Shown: piece by piece, positions 1 to 5,380 of the stretch | Layout: each line of letters starts with the position of its first letter | How positions within the stretch are numbered: the first letter of the stretch is position 1 | Source of the DNA: Ruminococcus sp. UBA3286 | GTDB taxonomy: Bacteria > Bacillota > Clostridia > Oscillospirales > Ruminococcaceae | Length of the DNA: 5,380 bases | Direction of reading: 5' to 3' | NCBI GenBank assembly: GCA_002362135.1 | Contig: DETO01000102.1 | Location: 990 to 6,369 of the forward strand | The notes under the pieces: model-generated | The model's input: the letters and a program-made list of their open reading frames with translations, nothing else | Database searches by the model: none | What the model was told of the DNA's origin: nothing | Made by a program: the position numbers and the translations under genes

Positions 1-789
1 ATCAAGCAGTATTATGACGAAAAATACGACCGCAACAACTTTATCAAGAACGTTATCCTCGACAACGTTCTCCCCGGCGATATCGTGATAAAAGCCCGCG
101 AGCTTCACTTCAACGCCGAGATCAGCCGCGCCGTATTCCTTATCAGGATCGTTTCCGCAAACGATATTTCTGCATACGATGTTATTCAGAACCTCTTCCC
201 CGACAAGAACAAGGACTTCGTTTTCAATATTACGGAATCCGACATCGTTCTCGTTAAGGAACTGAAAAGCACAGTCGATTCAAAAGATCTGGAAAAGCTG
301 GCGCGCTCTATCGCGGACACCCTTTCCAGCGAATTCTATACAAGAGTAAACGTCGGCATTGGTACTGCCGTTGTGGGCGTAAAGGATCTTGCGCGCTCTT
401 TCAAGGAAGCTCAGATGGCTCTCGAAGTCGGCAAGGTTTTTGATACCGATAAGGTGATCGTCAGCTATGACAATCTTGGTATCGCGCGCCTTATCTATCA
501 TCTTCCCACAACCCTCTGCGAGACTTTCCTCCACGAGGTTTTCAAGGTGGGCAGCATCGATTCGCTCGACCACGAAACTCTTTTCACCATTCAGAAATTC
601 TTTGAAAATAACCTGAATGTTTCCGAAACTTCGAGAAAGCTTTTCGTTCACAGAAATACTCTTGTATACAGACTTGAAAAAATTAAAAAACTGACAGGTC
701 TTGACCTCCGTGAATTTGATCACGCTATTATCTTCAAAATCGCCCTTATGGTTAAAAAGTACCTGTCTGCCAATCCGGTCAAGTTCTGA
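1..789 (+). CDS. CdaR/PucR-type transcriptional regulator, 5'-truncated by the window edge
   Basis: The frame is open from base 1 to the TGA at 787-789, so 262 C-terminal residues are visible. The GTG at 85 is not taken as the start, because coding continues upstream of it and no Shine-Dalgarno precedes it. Visible residues about 70-160 resemble the degenerate GGDEF-like domain of CdaR proteins (NVGIGTAVVG, then SFKEAQMALEVGKVF at 133-147). Residues about 190-255 form the C-terminal PucR-type helix-turn-helix: a helix around FTIQKFFENN, the segment NVSETSRKLFVHRNTLVYRL with the family-typical RNTLxYRLxKI core, then LTGLDLREFDHAI. Family members are usually about 350-400 residues, so an N-terminal portion of roughly 100 residues is missing. 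These proteins are cytoplasmic DNA-binding regulators, often responding to metabolites; the ligand here is unknown. It lies 59 bp upstream of ftsE on the same strand with no terminator between, so co-transcription is possible. The family call is fairly secure; the target genes are not known. Confidence 0.85.
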   Translation: MKQYYDEKYDRNNFIKNVILDNVLPGDIVIKARELHFNAEISRAVFLIRIVSANDISAYDVIQNLFPDKNKDFVFNITESDIVLVKELKSTVDSKDLEKLARSIADTLSSEFYTRVNVGIGTAVVGVKDLARSFKEAQMALEVGKVFDTDKVIVSYDNLGIARLIYHLPTTLCETFLHEVFKVGSIDSLDHETLFTIQKFFENNLNVSETSRKLFVHRNTLVYRLEKIKKLTGLDLREFDHAIIFKIALMVKKYLSANPVKF

Positions 790-829
790 GCTGCCATGAT
801 CATATGGTTTCCTCATGCATCTTGCCGTA

Positions 830-841
830 AAGGAAGGAAGG
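830..841 (+). promoter_or_regulatory. Ribosome-binding region of ftsE (triple AAGG)
   Basis: AAGGAAGGAAGG is three tandem copies of AAGG. The last GGAAGG ends 7 nt before the ATG at 849, a normal spacing, and the upstream copies offer alternative anti-Shine-Dalgarno registers. The in-phase codon just before the ATG region is a TAA stop (844-846), so 849 is the only sensible ftsE start. The rest of the 790-848 gap shows no convincing terminator. Confidence 0.75.
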
Positions 842-848
842 TGTAAAC

Positions 849-1694
849 ATGGTTGAGCTTCAGAACGTATCCGTGACTTATTCAAGCGGCGTTGACGCCC
901 TTAACAATGTCAGCCTCAAAATAAACGACGGCGATTTCGCTTTCGTTGTAGGCTCTTCGGGTGCGGGAAAAAGTACCATGATAAAACTGCTTCTTAAGGA
1001 GATCGACGCTACAAGCGGCGTCGTTACTGTAAACGGTTACAACCTTAATAAGCTCCGCAAACGCAAAATTCCGGAATTCCGCCGTACTCTCGGCTTTGTT
1101 TTCCAGGATTTCCGCCTGATACCGTCAATGACGGTATACGAAAATATTGCATTCGTACTGCGCGTTCTCGACGCGCCCATAAAACTTATCAGAAAAAGAG
1201 TCCCCTATGTTATAAGTCTGGTCGGGCTTCAATCCAAAACGAATTCATATCCGGACGAACTTTCCGGCGGTGAAAAACAGCGTGTTGCTATCGCAAGGGC
1301 GCTGGTAAACGACCCGCAGCTTATAATCGCGGACGAGCCTACGGGCAATATAGATCCCGAACTTTCATATGAGATCGTCGAATTGCTCAAAGGCATCAAC
1401 GATCAGGGTACTACAATACTTATGGTAACGCACGAGCATGATCTTGTACGTCATTTCGGCGGAAGAATCATCAACATAACTGACGGCGAGATCGTTTACG
1501 ATGAAGTCGTAATGGGTATAAACGACGAAATACTGCCGGAAGTTGAACTTGCTCAGTCTATGGAAAACGCGGCTTCCGTTCCGTATCAGACCGCGCTCGG
1601 CACAGAACCGAACGGCTCGGAACTTCCGCTCATCGACGACGTTATAGCCGCTATCACGGGCGCATCTCAGAATGACGGAGGAGGTGCGGAATGA
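849..1694 (+). CDS. ftsE: Cell-division ABC transporter ATP-binding protein FtsE with acidic C-terminal extension
   Basis: This is the cytoplasmic ATPase of the FtsEX complex, which couples ATP hydrolysis to activation of cell-wall hydrolases outside the membrane rather than to transport. The 281-residue product has every ABC motif in order: Walker A GSSGAGKST (35-43), Q-loop Gln86 in FVFQDFRLI, signature LSGGEKQRVAIARA (138-151), Walker B LIIADEP with catalytic Glu163, D-loop around Asp169, and H-loop His195 in VTHEHD. The FQDFRLIPSMTVYENIAF type of Q-loop region is characteristic of FtsE. The core ends near residue 219, close to the usual FtsE length of about 220-230. Residues 220-281 are extra: 11 acidic residues, no Lys or Arg, two possible short helices (about 227-242 and 259-271) and a final GGGAE. 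The start is ATG 849, with the Shine-Dalgarno at 830-841. The last 4 bp overlap ftsX, which implies translational coupling. Confidence 0.96.
   Translation: MVELQNVSVTYSSGVDALNNVSLKINDGDFAFVVGSSGAGKSTMIKLLLKEIDATSGVVTVNGYNLNKLRKRKIPEFRRTLGFVFQDFRLIPSMTVYENIAFVLRVLDAPIKLIRKRVPYVISLVGLQSKTNSYPDELSGGEKQRVAIARALVNDPQLIIADEPTGNIDPELSYEIVELLKGINDQGTTILMVTHEHDLVRHFGGRIINITDGEIVYDEVVMGINDEILPEVELAQSMENAASVPYQTALGTEPNGSELPLIDDVIAAITGASQNDGGGAE
1677..1686 (+). promoter_or_regulatory. Strong ribosome-binding site of ftsX inside the ftsE 3' end
   Basis: GGAGGAGGTG contains a near-consensus AGGAGG (1679-1684) ending 6 nt before the ftsX ATG at 1691. The same bases encode the Gly-rich end of FtsE, so the protein tail and the translation signal share sequence. 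It fixes the ftsX start and supports coupled production of the two subunits. Confidence 0.9.
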
Positions 1695-2596
1695 AAGTAA
1701 GCGGCATTAAATATCTTGCCAATCAGGGTATTGAAAATATATGGAAAAACAAAATGATGGCGTTCGCAACTTTCTGTGTTCTGCTTATTTCGCTGCTCCT
1801 CGTTGGCTGTTCCGCGCTGTTTTACATCAATATGAATTCCATGATACTCGGTCTCGGAAATCAGAATGAAATAGCGGTATATCTTTACTCGAACACTCCT
1901 CAGGAGCGAGTCGCGGAAATAAACGCCCAGCTGGTCGAACTCGAAAACGTCGATACTGTCGTCTACAATTCAAAAGATGAAGCGTATCAGCGTATGCAGA
2001 ATCAGATCTCTCAGGGAAAAGAAATATTCGATTATATCGACGATCACGAATTTATGCCCGATGGATTCAGCGTAACTGTCATAAATAACGATCAGATTGA
2101 AAACACAACGGAAATAATAAATCAGATCGCCGAGGTTGAAGTAGCAAAATCTTCTCCGCAGGTCGCGCAATTTCTCCGCGAATTGAGAAGAGTGGTAACT
2201 ATTATCGCAGGAGCGGTAATCATCGCGCTTGCTGTCGTTTCAATGATCATGATCTCCAATACCACCAAGGCAAGCGTCTTTGCAAGGCGTGAAGAAATAC
2301 AGATCATGAAATACGTTGGCGCAACCAATGCTTTTATCAGAACGCCTTTCTTCGTTGAAGGCTTTGTAACCGGATTTTTCGCAGGTGCAGGCGCGTTTCT
2401 CATTACATGGGCAGTCTACCGTTCCGTATATAATATATTGCTCGATCAAGGTACGCTTATGAATGCGTTCGGCGTGGCAAGCGTCATTCCTTTTGACGAC
2501 ATCAGTCTTATCGTCGGAGCGGCTTATCTCCTGATCGGCGGATTTGTAGGCGCGCTCGGAAGCGTTGTCAGCACACGCAAACACTTAAATGTGTAA
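1691..2596 (+). CDS. ftsX: Cell-division permease-like protein FtsX
   Basis: This is the membrane subunit of FtsEX; it recruits and activates a peptidoglycan hydrolase through its extracytoplasmic loops. The 301-residue product has the family topology: a cytoplasmic amphipathic N-terminus (1-21, with IENIWKNK), TM1 at about 22-46, a large extracytoplasmic domain (about 47-166), TM2 at about 168-189, TM3 at about 220-243, a short outer loop (244-269), TM4 at about 270-292, and a short basic cytoplasmic end. The segment after TM2, RREEIQIMKYVGATNAFIR (199-217), is the conserved cytoplasmic stretch of FtsX proteins and the start of the C-terminal FtsX-like permease domain. Length is typical for Firmicutes. 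The start overlaps the ftsE stop (ATGA) and has a strong Shine-Dalgarno. The next gene, a coiled-coil M23 protein, is the obvious candidate partner for its outer domain; that pairing is inferred from gene order. Confidence 0.96.
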   Translation: MKVSGIKYLANQGIENIWKNKMMAFATFCVLLISLLLVGCSALFYINMNSMILGLGNQNEIAVYLYSNTPQERVAEINAQLVELENVDTVVYNSKDEAYQRMQNQISQGKEIFDYIDDHEFMPDGFSVTVINNDQIENTTEIINQIAEVEVAKSSPQVAQFLRELRRVVTIIAGAVIIALAVVSMIMISNTTKASVFARREEIQIMKYVGATNAFIRTPFFVEGFVTGFFAGAGAFLITWAVYRSVYNILLDQGTLMNAFGVASVIPFDDISLIVGAAYLLIGGFVGALGSVVSTRKHLNV

Positions 2597-2612
2597 GTTA
2601 AGGACAATTCTG

Positions 2613-2642
2613 AAAGGAGTTTACGGTGTTCGGCACCGAATG
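2613..2642 (+). promoter_or_regulatory. Hairpin-bridged ribosome-binding site of the M23 peptidase gene
   Basis: AAAGGAG (2613-2619) is a good Shine-Dalgarno, but the first in-frame ATG downstream is at 2640, 20 nt away. Between them lies a perfect 5-bp inverted repeat, CGGTG (2624-2628) and CACCG (2634-2638), around a TTCGG loop. If it folds in the mRNA, the linear distance to ATG 2640 shrinks to 5 unpaired nucleotides (2620-2623 plus 2639), a normal spacing. The GTG at 2626 is out of frame. Folding in vivo is inferred, not shown. Confidence 0.5.
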
Positions 2643-4067
2643 ATTATGAAGAAGTTAAAAATTGCTAAAAGGGTTCTTTCGTTTATGACCTGCGCCGCTA
2701 TTTCCGCAGGCGTTATGGCTGCTTATCCTTCGTTTACCGATAAGGGAGAAGTTCAGGCTGCAAAAACGCTTCAGGAAATTCAGGAACAGCGTAAGGCTAA
2801 TTCCGAAAAGATCGCCGATCTTGAAAGCAAGATAAACGATATTGAAGGCGATAAGAATTACGAAAAACAGCAGCAGGAATATCTGAACGAGCAGATCGAC
2901 TATATTCAGGAAAATATCGATCTTCTCAACGCCGAGCTGAACAGCATCAGCGCAGATATTGAAACTACCGAAACAAATATTACTCTTCTTGACACCGATA
3001 TTGTAAATCAGCAGACGGCTATCGATAATAATATCGAACTTTTCAAAGAACGTCTCTGCTCGATGTACATTAACAGCAACGATTCAGCCGCCACTATGGT
3101 TCTTGGTTCGACAAGCTTTTACGATATGATGGCGCGCGTTCAGATGATCAACAGAGTTGCAGAATATGACGATAAGCTTATCAACGATATTCTCAATGAA
3201 ATTGAAGCGCTGAATCAGTCTAAAAGTGATCTTGAAACCGAAAAGCTCAACCTCACCATGAAGCTTGAAGAGCAGGAAAAACGCAAAGAGGAAAAAACTG
3301 ATGAGATCGAACAGCTGAATGTGAAAATGAAGGATACTCAGTACGAGATTGAAAGACTTGCATTGGAACAGGAATCGCTCAATGCCGATAAGGAAGAACT
3401 TGAAAAGCTGAATAAAGCCCTTGATCAGGAAGAAGAAGAAATGCGCGCAGCGATCAAACGCGCACAAGAGGAAGCTCAAGCGAAATATGAAGCCGAGCAG
3501 AGAAAAAAGTGGGAAGAACAGCAGAAGCTTTTACAGCAACAGCAGCAGGCTGCCAATAATAATAACAATAATAACGGCGGCGGTGATACTACTGTTCCCA
3601 CCACGCCCAGTCAGCCTACATTTATTCCTCCCGCGCCCTCTGCATCAGGATTTTCATGGCCATGTCCCGGATTCAGCTATATCAGCAGTCCTTTCGGTCC
3701 TCGCTGGGGACGCAACCATAACGGTATAGACGTTGGCGACGGCGGTATCATGGGCGGAGCGGCTGTAGCTTCAAAATCCGGTACTGTAATTTTCGTCAGC
3801 AACAACTGCACCCACAATTTCGCCAAGAATTACAGCTGCGGCTGCGGCGGCGGATACGGAAATTACATTATTATTTCTCATGACGGAACTTATTCCACAG
3901 TTTACGCTCATCTTTCCTACGCTTCCGTTTCCGTTGGCGATTACGTAGAGCAGGGTCAGGTGATTGGTGCTATCGGTTCGACAGGCCATTCAACAGGCGC
4001 GCATCTTCATTTTGAAGTACGTGAAAACGGCGTCGCTCAGAATCCTATGAATTATGTAAGTCCGTAA
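2640..4067 (+). CDS. Secreted coiled-coil M23 (LytM-type) peptidoglycan endopeptidase, EnvC/PcsB-like FtsEX partner
   Basis: This is a probable cell-wall hydrolase that cleaves peptidoglycan peptide cross-links and is controlled by FtsEX. From ATG 2640 it has 475 residues. Residues 1-40 are a Sec signal peptide: basic MIMKKLKIAKR, a hydrophobic run to about 28, likely cleavage after VQA (38-40). Residues 41-300 are mostly heptad-like coiled coil, interrupted at about 137-180 by a less charged stretch (SMYINSNDSAATMVLGSTSF) like that of PcsB/EnvC-type proteins. A low-complexity linker follows: Gln-rich 295-303, seven Asn (306-312), Gly-Gly-Gly, then Pro/Thr-rich to about 335. The M23 domain (about 338-475) keeps the expected metal ligands His360, Asp364 (HNGID) and His457 (HLH), plus catalytic His424 and His455, so it should be active, unlike proteobacterial EnvC, which is degenerate. 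It carries a Cys-rich insertion (390-402). An alternative ATG at 2589 overlaps ftsX but has no Shine-Dalgarno and would add a poor signal-peptide prefix; ATG 2646 is a second option. Confidence 0.92.
   Translation: MIMKKLKIAKRVLSFMTCAAISAGVMAAYPSFTDKGEVQAAKTLQEIQEQRKANSEKIADLESKINDIEGDKNYEKQQQEYLNEQIDYIQENIDLLNAELNSISADIETTETNITLLDTDIVNQQTAIDNNIELFKERLCSMYINSNDSAATMVLGSTSFYDMMARVQMINRVAEYDDKLINDILNEIEALNQSKSDLETEKLNLTMKLEEQEKRKEEKTDEIEQLNVKMKDTQYEIERLALEQESLNADKEELEKLNKALDQEEEEMRAAIKRAQEEAQAKYEAEQRKKWEEQQKLLQQQQQAANNNNNNNGGGDTTVPTTPSQPTFIPPAPSASGFSWPCPGFSYISSPFGPRWGRNHNGIDVGDGGIMGGAAVASKSGTVIFVSNNCTHNFAKNYSCGCGGGYGNYIIISHDGTYSTVYAHLSYASVSVGDYVEQGQVIGAIGSTGHSTGAHLHFEVRENGVAQNPMNYVSP
3555..3584 (+). 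repeat. In-frame AAT/AAC microsatellite coding for an Asn7-Gly3 linker
   Basis: Seven consecutive Asn codons (AAT AAT AAT AAC AAT AAT AAC) are followed by GGC GGC GGT. They sit just after a CAG/CAA glutamine run (about 3522-3549). Together these form a flexible spacer between the coiled coil and the catalytic M23 domain. Trinucleotide changes here would alter linker length without breaking the frame. Confidence 0.85.
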
Positions 4068-4083
4068 TACATAACTTATTCTT

Positions 4084-4121
4084 GCACCGCACAAAAATTG
4101 TGCGGTGCTGACTTTATTTTT
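4084..4121 (+). terminator. Intrinsic terminator-like hairpin between the M23 and S41 peptidase genes
   Basis: GCACCGCACAA (4084-4094) and TTGTGCGGTGC (4098-4108) form a perfect 11-bp stem with an AAA loop. A T-rich tract, TTTATTTTT (4113-4121), follows after a 4-nt TGAC spacer. The stem starts 16 bp after the M23 stop codon. The offset and the interrupting A make it slightly weaker than a textbook terminator, so partial read-through into the downstream gene is plausible. The opposite strand lacks a comparably clean T tract. Confidence 0.8.
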
Positions 4122-4141
4122 GAAAGAAAGAGAGACAGCTT

Positions 4142-5311
4142 ATGAATAAAAAAATCAGTCTCGGACTTGCTCTGAGCCTTATCGCCGTATCCATCGCGGT
4201 AACTTTCATTCTCACATCGTTCTTTTCGCTACAAAGCTTCAACACGAAAGTAGTGGACGTTAATGAAAAAGCTAAAAAATATACCGCACTTCAGGCTCTC
4301 GATTCATATGTAAGAGATAATTATTACGGCGATATAAATGAGAATACGCTCAGCGACGGAATCATGAAAGGTTATGTATCGGGAATCGACGACAAATATT
4401 CCCGCTATCTTACCGAAGAAGAATATCTGACGGAACAGAATGATAATTCCGGAACTCTTGTAGGTCTCGGACTTACGATAGCCGAGGACGAAAGCGGATA
4501 TATCAGGATCTCAGAAATAATCTCCGAATCTCCTGCCACGGATTCGGGACTTCTCGAAAACGATATCATTATTGCGATAGACGGCGTTGACGTCAAAGAT
4601 ATAGGTTTTGCCGAAGCTGCGGACGCAATGCGCGGTACGGAGGGTTCGCCGATTTCGCTCACTATCCGCCGCGATGGTAAGGATACGGAATATTCGTTCA
4701 CGCGGCGTTCTATAGAAGTTACTACCGTTGAAGCCGAAATGCTCGGAAATTACGTCGGATATATCAAGATAAGCGGTTTCAAACAGAATACCCCGCAGCA
4801 ATTTATCGACGCGCTTGAAAGATTAACTGCAAACGGCGCAACTTCGTTGGTTTTCGATCTCCGCGATAACGGCGGCGGTCTTGTTTCGGCGCTTTCGGAA
4901 TGCCTCGATCCGCTTCTTCCGGAGGGCGTTGTGGCAACTGCTGAATACAAGGACGGTCATTCCGAAACCCTCGTTTATTCCGACGCTTCGGAACTGAATA
5001 TGCCCATGGCGGTCATAGTCAACGAGAACACCGCCAGTGCTGCGGAACTTTTCGCGGCTTCTCTCCGTGATTTCGGAAAAGCGCCTCTCGTTGGTTCGCA
5101 GACTTACGGAAAAGGCGTTATGCAGACTACTACGGAACTTGAAAACGGCGGAGCAGTAATTCTGACGGTTGCAGAATATAAAACGGCGTATTCCGAATGC
5201 TATGACGGAATAGGTCTTACTCCGGATGTTCCCGTGGAAAACGACGTGGAGGGATTCGACGCTCAATACTCAGCTGCGATAGAAGTTGTACAACAGATTG
5301 CACTTAATTGA
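4142..5311 (+). CDS. Membrane-anchored PDZ-S41 C-terminal processing peptidase (CtpA/Prc family)
   Basis: This is an extracytoplasmic serine protease that recognises substrate C-termini through a PDZ domain. The 389-residue product has an uncleaved-looking N-terminal membrane segment (about 6-29), a helical region (about 45-100, with LDSYVRDNYYG and GIDDKYSRYL typical of the family), a PDZ domain at about 101-190 with the LVGLGLTI binding loop and SPATDSGLLENDIIIAIDG, and the S41 catalytic domain at about 200-365. The Ser/Lys dyad is intact: Ser299 in NENTASAAE and Lys324 in TYGKGVMQT, 25 residues apart as in characterised CtpA enzymes; the upstream FDLRDNGGG motif (238-246) is also present. 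Length is typical. The start at ATG 4142 is preceded by a weak Shine-Dalgarno, AAGAGAG (4128-4134), 7 nt away. B. subtilis ctpB also lies next to ftsEX, so the linkage fits Firmicutes. The gene begins only 20 bp after a terminator-like hairpin, and its own promoter is not obvious. The substrate is unknown. Confidence 0.95.
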   Translation: MNKKISLGLALSLIAVSIAVTFILTSFFSLQSFNTKVVDVNEKAKKYTALQALDSYVRDNYYGDINENTLSDGIMKGYVSGIDDKYSRYLTEEEYLTEQNDNSGTLVGLGLTIAEDESGYIRISEIISESPATDSGLLENDIIIAIDGVDVKDIGFAEAADAMRGTEGSPISLTIRRDGKDTEYSFTRRSIEVTTVEAEMLGNYVGYIKISGFKQNTPQQFIDALERLTANGATSLVFDLRDNGGGLVSALSECLDPLLPEGVVATAEYKDGHSETLVYSDASELNMPMAVIVNENTASAAELFAASLRDFGKAPLVGSQTYGKGVMQTTTELENGGAVILTVAEYKTAYSECYDGIGLTPDVPVENDVEGFDAQYSAAIEVVQQIALN

Positions 5312-5336
5312 TTCACGGTCGTATATTAATTAAAAT
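5308..5336 (+). promoter_or_regulatory. Possible sigma-A promoter for a gene beyond the window
   Basis: TTGATT (5308-5313) and TAAAAT (5331-5336) are separated by exactly 17 bp and match the -35 and -10 consensus at 4 and 5 of 6 positions. The -35 overlaps the stop codon of the S41 gene. The region 5312-5380 is very AT-rich, so a chance match is quite possible. No ORF, RNA gene or clear terminator is seen in those last 69 bp. Confidence 0.3.
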
Positions 5337-5380
5337 AAAAAAATATATAGATATTCTCTTTTCAAAGCATAAATAATATG

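Noticed and set aside
85..87. GTG at 85 as the true start of the regulator
   Set aside because: The same frame stays open to base 1 with plausible coding sequence, no ribosome-binding site precedes the GTG, and the family needs more N-terminal sequence.
701..731. TTGACC followed by TATTAT as an internal promoter for ftsE
   Set aside because: The spacer is 19 bp and the elements fall in conserved helix-turn-helix coding sequence; the match is too weak to annotate.
794..807. CCAT/ATGG inverted repeat in the gap before ftsE as terminator or operator
   Set aside because: A 4-bp stem with a 6-nt loop and no clean T tract is expected by chance.
280..885. Long minus-strand reading frames, for example 280-885, 3084-3479 and 4823-5266
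   Set aside because: They lie opposite well-supported genes, have low-complexity or Phe/Arg/Ser-rich translations without recognisable domains, and lack ribosome-binding sites; they are antisense shadows.
2589..2639. ATG at 2589 as start of the M23 peptidase, overlapping the ftsX end
   Set aside because: No Shine-Dalgarno precedes it, and the extra 17 residues (starting MCKLRTILKG) would sit in front of a normal signal peptide that begins cleanly at MIMKKLK.
2682..2702. Cys18 in the M23 protein signal peptide as a lipoprotein attachment site
   Set aside because: The preceding residues SFMT do not fit a lipobox, and a normal signal peptidase I site (VQA) occurs further on.
3421..3729. Plus-strand 102-codon frame inside the M23 gene
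   Set aside because: It overlaps a secure coding region, is Lys/Arg-rich at the start and shows no family features; it reflects the repetitive coiled-coil codons.
5285..5294. GTTGTACAAC perfect palindrome near the end of the S41 gene
   Set aside because: It is only 10 bp with no loop, lies within coding sequence and has no T tract, so it is neither a terminator nor a supported operator.

Overview
The window reads as one compact plus-strand gene cluster around the FtsEX cell-division system. The protein types suggest a low-to-mid-GC Clostridia bacterium, probably Oscillospiraceae/Ruminococcus-like; this is an inference from gene order and protein style, not from a database search. In that group I recall the order PucR/CdaR-type regulator, ftsE, ftsX, coiled-coil M23 peptidase, S41 peptidase as a recurring neighbourhood. 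No RNA genes, mobile elements, CRISPR arrays or minus-strand genes are supported.

Layout: (1) Positions 1-789 hold the 3' part of a CdaR/PucR-type regulator whose 5' end lies outside the window. (2) After a 59-bp gap containing a triple AAGG ribosome-binding region comes ftsE (849-1694), an ABC ATPase with all catalytic motifs and an unusual acidic C-terminal tail of about 60 residues. (3) ftsX (1691-2596) overlaps ftsE by 4 bp (ATGA), with a strong Shine-Dalgarno sequence inside the ftsE tail. (4) A secreted coiled-coil peptidoglycan hydrolase with a catalytically complete M23/LytM domain (2640-4067) follows; its ribosome-binding site is separated from the preferred ATG by a small perfect hairpin. 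(5) An 11-bp perfect hairpin with a T-rich tail (4084-4121) looks like an intrinsic terminator or partial attenuator. (6) A membrane-anchored PDZ-S41 C-terminal processing peptidase (4142-5311) begins 20 bp later. (7) The last 69 bp are AT-rich non-coding sequence with one plausible promoter for a gene beyond the window.

Expected working model: FtsE hydrolyses ATP in the cytoplasm, FtsX transmits the conformational change through its extracytoplasmic loop, and the coiled-coil M23 protein is the likely wall hydrolase that FtsX controls. The S41 protease sits outside the membrane and could limit or process the hydrolase, by analogy with Prc/CtpA systems that degrade peptidoglycan hydrolases in Gram-negative bacteria. 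This is mostly a known type of cluster. The most unusual items are the hairpin-bridged translation start of the hydrolase, the Cys-rich insertion in its M23 domain, the FtsE tail, and the terminator placed directly before the protease gene.
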